54,104 nt of DNA from CAWACC01 sp964390695 (GTDB lineage: Bacteria > Chlamydiota > Chlamydiia > Chlamydiales > Parachlamydiaceae), in assembly GCA_964390695.1 (NCBI GenBank), contig CAYMKI010000005.1, positions 1-54,104 on the forward strand, in the 5' to 3' direction. Numbering within the stretch: position 1 is the first letter of the stretch; the number at the start of each line of letters is the position of its first letter. This document shows, piece by piece, positions 50,693 through 54,104 of this stretch. The position numbers and the translations under genes were made by a program. The notes under the pieces were generated by a model that saw only the letters and a list, made by a program, of their open reading frames with translations, did not search any database and was not told the origin of the DNA.

Positions 50693-52510
50693 TTAGGATA
50701 GGATTTTTCCTAAGGCAATATCGTGCAGGCTTGGAGGTTCTCCGCTTGGATCTTCGAAGGGCATTTCTGTATATCCGTTTTTGCGATAGAAGTTAAGTGC
50801 TGATGGCCTGGCTTCATCATGCAGAGATTTAGTGCCTAGCTTGTGCAGCCACTGTTCTATGAGCTTTAGAAACGCGCTGCCGAATCCATGATTTCGATAT
50901 TTTTCGTCCACAACAATAATTCTTAATGCAGCCCTTTGATGCGGCCAAAATTGAACGTGGGCATATCCAATGATATCCACTCCATAATACAAAACAAGAT
51001 GCGCGTGTTCAGGGTGATCGAACGTCCATGTATAGGGATCGGAGATAGAAAGCGGGTCGAAGAAATATTTATTTCGCATGAGTTTAACCGCATCCCATTC
51101 AGCATAATGTGTGCATTTCATCATGCGAAGCCGGTTGAAACCTGCAGCTTGTAGGATTTTTCGGATGAAGGCATCTTTGCCCAAATTGTAACCCGTGAAT
51201 ACAGATTTGTTTTTTTCATAGGAAGACTTGTCTTGGAGGAGGGTAGCCTTAAGTTTGGCGTACTCGTCTCGCGCTTCTGGATGTTGTCTTAGATAATCTC
51301 TAAAAAGAAGATTTAAATCGATTTCCGGATGGTTTTCCTGATAGACGTGAAGGTTGGTATCGATTCCTGTAGAGCGGTTGAAATATAACCTCATCGGAAT
51401 GTTATACTCGCCTTTATATTGGAAGCCTAAGTTTTCTAAAGGAGCTACAGCGGTGTCCGGGTTCTTTATGACCGCGATCATATCGATCACTGGTTTGGCC
51501 GATAGCCCTGGAACAGACGTAGAGCCTATATGATGAACCGCTATGCAATTATCGCCTAAAGCCTCTTTGATTTTTGTAGCTTCTTGTGCATACAGCTGAG
51601 GCCAATCGGTTTGATAAGGCACTACGACGATATGTTTAGTTTTTTTTATGGGGCGTTGAGTTAGCCAGCCAAGTAATTCGCTGTCAAATAGGGCTGCTTC
51701 TTCATATTGAGGCGAGTGTCCGCTGTGTTCAAATACTCGCATGGTGAGATCGCGGAAATGCGGTCTATAAGTATCCCAGGCAGAAGTCGGAGCTATGATA
51801 TAATCATATCTTCCCAACCCTAAAAATACCGGTAGGGCAAAGCTTTCAAGATTTTTGGCGATGTCTAAATCACGCAGCACTACGCCATACAGAAAGTCAA
51901 ACGAAGGCATGTGAGGAAGCACGCCTTCCCAGAGAAAAGAGGAGTTGAATTGATAATCATACCAAGCCTGAGGGTCTCTTCTCACATACCAGGCTACAAA
52001 ACGCTCTGATGGGGGTAATTTGTTTAGATCCGCATCAGGAAGCTCTTTAATTCGGTTCTCCAAGGCTTTTTTCCTCTCCCTGCCTGCTGATTGTTCCCAG
52101 TGGCATTGAGCCATGGTCGCCATGTCTGCACTCAAATTTGGCGATATGCCTATCATGACTACATGGGAGACCTTGTCCGGATATCTTTTAGCATATTCCA
52201 GAGCCATTAAGGCATGTGCAGAATGGCCAATGATGATGCAACGATCATAGCCAATTTTTTGGCGGATTAGTTCTATATCTTCAAGAAGTGTATCGAAATG
52301 CATTTGAGGGTCGCATGACGCTGGGGTTGTTTTTGCAAATCCTCGCCAGTCGACAAAAGCCATTCGGAGATGATTTCGAAGATTTTGTGAAAAGCTTTTG
52401 GGATAATATAAAGAGCTGCCGATGACGATGGCAGGTAGCCCTTGCCCTTCTACCACATATTTGAGTTCAAAACCTTCGCGCTGTAGCGAGCCCGATTCAC
52501 TTTTCGACAT
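50693..52510 (-). CDS. Three-domain fusion: alpha/beta hydrolase, GrpB-type nucleotidyltransferase-like, GNAT acetyltransferase
   Basis: 605 residues. Residues about 1-285 form an alpha/beta hydrolase with the nucleophile elbow IIGHSAHALM (Ser about 97), an Asp in LGRYDYII and His in EHSGHSPQYEE. About 290-455 is a GrpB/UPF0157 domain (VVPYQTDWPQLY, HHIGSTSVPGLSAKPVIDM, then KPVIDM metal acids). About 460-605 is a GNAT domain with IIVVDEKYRNHGFGSAFLKL. GrpB-GNAT fusions are known; the added hydrolase is unusual to me. All catalytic residues look intact. The start overlaps the Nudix gene by 14 bases, so translation is coupled. Substrate unknown; small-molecule modification or detoxification is inferred. 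Confidence 0.92.
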   Translation of the reverse strand: MSKSESGSLQREGFELKYVVEGQGLPAIVIGSSLYYPKSFSQNLRNHLRMAFVDWRGFAKTTPASCDPQMHFDTLLEDIELIRQKIGYDRCIIIGHSAHALMALEYAKRYPDKVSHVVMIGISPNLSADMATMAQCHWEQSAGRERKKALENRIKELPDADLNKLPPSERFVAWYVRRDPQAWYDYQFNSSFLWEGVLPHMPSFDFLYGVVLRDLDIAKNLESFALPVFLGLGRYDYIIAPTSAWDTYRPHFRDLTMRVFEHSGHSPQYEEAALFDSELLGWLTQRPIKKTKHIVVVPYQTDWPQLYAQEATKIKEALGDNCIAVHHIGSTSVPGLSAKPVIDMIAVIKNPDTAVAPLENLGFQYKGEYNIPMRLYFNRSTGIDTNLHVYQENHPEIDLNLLFRDYLRQHPEARDEYAKLKATLLQDKSSYEKNKSVFTGYNLGKDAFIRKILQAAGFNRLRMMKCTHYAEWDAVKLMRNKYFFDPLSISDPYTWTFDHPEHAHLVLYYGVDIIGYAHVQFWPHQRAALRIIVVDEKYRNHGFGSAFLKLIEQWLHKLGTKSLHDEARPSALNFYRKNGYTEMPFEDPSGEPPSLHDIALGKILS

Positions 52511-53069
52511 AATATGCTCCAGATAGCGTTAATTTTTGAATAAAACGGTGTAGATGAGGATCGGATTTTTCAAAGGGAATTTCATCTAATCCAAACCACC
52601 GAATTTGATAAAATTCCTCCTGATCATAATGCAGTTTAATATTTGGATCCCCATTCAGCACATACCATAGGGAAACATCAGTGTGCTTGATCACATTTCC
52701 TACCGTTTCGGTGACGGTGATAAAAAGAGGTTCTTCAAGAAGGAAATCGGCGTGCACACCTAGTTCTTCTAGGGCTTCTCTCTCTACTGTTTCTTTAGGA
52801 TGTTCACCTATTTCTACATGCCCACCCGAAGGTAGCCACAGCTCTGCTTTCTTATGATCAACCAGCAGTATTTTAGACTCTTCCGGAGAGAAAACTAAAA
52901 AATAGGCTACTAGATGAGTGGGAGGGTGAGCGGGTTTTTCTAGACGAAAAATTTCAGCGCCAGAATCTATCCACTGCAACACAAAATCGCGATGGGCTTT
53001 TTCGAGCTCGTCCAAGGGCTCTATCAATGATATGGTTCTAGCAATTTCCGACCGCAAGTTCATGGTCAC
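52497..53069 (-). CDS. Nudix hydrolase
   Basis: 190 residues. The Nudix box is complete: GGHVEIGEHPKETVEREALEELG, i.e. G-x5-E-x7-R-E-x2-E-E-x-G. This predicts hydrolysis of a nucleoside diphosphate linked to another moiety. An N-terminal helical extension of about 55 residues (IARTISLIEPLDELEKAHRD) precedes the fold. It is the middle gene of the GNAT-Nudix-fusion operon: 11 bases from the GNAT gene and overlapping the fusion gene by 14 bases. Confidence 0.93.
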   Translation of the reverse strand: MTMNLRSEIARTISLIEPLDELEKAHRDFVLQWIDSGAEIFRLEKPAHPPTHLVAYFLVFSPEESKILLVDHKKAELWLPSGGHVEIGEHPKETVEREALEELGVHADFLLEEPLFITVTETVGNVIKHTDVSLWYVLNGDPNIKLHYDQEEFYQIRWFGLDEIPFEKSDPHLHRFIQKLTLSGAYYVEK

Positions 53070-53080
53070 GTTCTTATGTT

Positions 53081-53665
53081 TTAGGGGGTTTGTCTAATTG
53101 TTTTCGTAACATATACACCACTATTCATCAATAGCGGAGGCAATTTTTTTTGGAGCCATAGGACAAGGTCATCGTCCATAGGATAGGCAAGACCTGGCGT
53201 AGTCGGTTGATATTTATAAGTCATGCCTAGCCCATCAGGAATGTATCCAAGGTGTATATAGAGCTGCTGGGCTTTTCCGTAGTCTTTGTAAAGGCCTACT
53301 CCGATGCCGATTGTGCGATAGTTTTCTATTTGAGCCAGACCTTCGAGGTGGCAAATCAGGCGCTTGCCAAACCCATGGCCTCTATATGGTTCCAAGATCC
53401 AGACATCGTGGATTTCGGGGATATTAAGCGCCTTAAAATGCGGATATGCGGAATTTTTTAATAATGAGCCATATCCAATTAATTTCCCTTGCCATCGTGC
53501 CAGGCAGGCGATCCGTTGTCCTGCTTTTTGTTCGGATAAGTAGGAGTTCCATTTATTTTGGGTTTCTTCTGGCGAGGTCCATGGAAAACAGAAAGAGTGG
53601 GTTATATCGTCGATATCATGGGTGTCAAGCGTGGATATTTCCAAGAGACTTGGATCGAATTTCAT
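53081..53665 (-). CDS. GNAT-family N-acetyltransferase
   Basis: 194 residues from ATG 53665 (AAGGAAG at good spacing; ATG 53683 would place that site inside the gene). The acetyl-CoA loop is VWILEPYRGHGFGKRLICHL, and LYIHLGYIPDGLGMTYKY is a typical GNAT end. First gene of the leftward operon with the Nudix hydrolase and the three-domain fusion, whose own GNAT domain is only distantly similar. Confidence 0.9.
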   Translation of the reverse strand: MKFDPSLLEISTLDTHDIDDITHSFCFPWTSPEETQNKWNSYLSEQKAGQRIACLARWQGKLIGYGSLLKNSAYPHFKALNIPEIHDVWILEPYRGHGFGKRLICHLEGLAQIENYRTIGIGVGLYKDYGKAQQLYIHLGYIPDGLGMTYKYQPTTPGLAYPMDDDLVLWLQKKLPPLLMNSGVYVTKTIRQTP

Positions 53666-53683
53666 GGTTATGTCTTCCTTCAT

Positions 53684-54104
53684 GATTTAGATATAGGGTG
53701 CTTTTATGGTATCATGTTTATATGAATTTTTAGATCATCCACATTGAATTTAGCGAAAATGAAAGTATGATGTCTGGTAAGGATGTAAAATGAGGTATGA
53801 ATTAGGAGATATAAAAGCTATGTTTTAAACTACATTATATCTGTTTTTTGCTCCGAGTGCAAGGCGTTTTCTTAATGTTTCCTTAGCCTCTTCCAAATGT
53901 CGCTAAAAATATGAACACCTTTCAGCAGCTTCTACTTATGTAAATGGAACCAGGTGTCCACAGAAAACACAGAGAGGGTAAAATACGACCAGACTAATAA
54001 ATAATACTCTCCATCTCTACATAACGTATAAGATTTAGAACCGCTTTATTTCTGAACTCTCTCTTCCCAATGCACGAGGAAAGGAGAGGGCCAAAAAAAT
54101 TAAG
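53684..54104. repeat. Intergenic region with CACAGAG repeat copy
   Basis: No gene is supported. CCACAGAAAACACAGAG at 53958-53974 belongs to the family at 15328 and 21454. The first 100 bases upstream of 53665 should hold the promoter of the GNAT-Nudix operon. Confidence 0.55.

Overview
The window reads like part of the chromosome of an environmental, amoeba-type member of the Chlamydiae. This is inferred from gene content, not proven. The mnmE-nth pair has the arrangement I know from Chlamydia. Other pointers are a two-RCK TrkA with TrkH, an NSS-family transporter, host-directed-looking proteins (F-box plus ankyrin, ankyrin, membrane/coiled-coil proteins) and many short dispersed repeats. DNA is moderately AT-rich. 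A run of ten Ns at 2672-2681 marks a scaffold join inside a gene.

Layout. 1-7.4 kb: NSS symporter (-), gapped membrane protein, tRNA-Arg directly abutting a metallo-beta-lactamase-fold hydrolase, peroxiredoxin, a small unknown protein, a PQQ-propeller protein. 6.8-8.8 kb: mnmE-nth operon (-). 8.9-11.2 kb: a papain-like peptidase/Ig/malectin protein split by an apparent frameshift. 11.2-15.1 kb: trkA-trkH-rmlA operon. 15.5-19.9 kb: two coiled-coil proteins around an F-box/ankyrin protein. 20-21.3 kb: two tandem Cys-rich exported paralogues resembling bufferin-type metal-binding peptides.

21.5-33.7 kb is a surface-polysaccharide locus: Wzx-like flippase, GT8-like and GT25 transferases, an exported glycosidase-like protein, a Wzy/WaaL-like membrane protein, two GT4 and two GT2 transferases, and a shrunken glycosidase-like protein lacking the catalytic Asn-Glu. 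With rmlA at 14.3 kb it suggests an O-antigen or exopolysaccharide, unexpected in a phylum whose best-known members carry truncated LPS.

34-54 kb is accessory: an Ntn-hydrolase (choloylglycine/penicillin V acylase family), an MsbA-like ABC exporter, a SAM methyltransferase, a small putative zinc-binding protein, an Lrp-LysE export pair with a clear promoter/operator, an arylsulfatase with an anchored HAD hydrolase, LysR, GNAT, a Bcr/CflA-type MFS exporter, an SRPBCC-MarR pair, an ankyrin protein, and an operon of GNAT, Nudix and a three-domain alpha/beta hydrolase-GrpB-GNAT fusion.

Dispersed repeats include a nearly identical inverted pair about 50 kb apart (1-136 and 50354-50504), two MITE-like palindromes (33824-33925 and 40179-40270, the latter with solitary termini elsewhere), and families based on CACAGAG, AACCCAACATACTC and short GC-rich hairpins.
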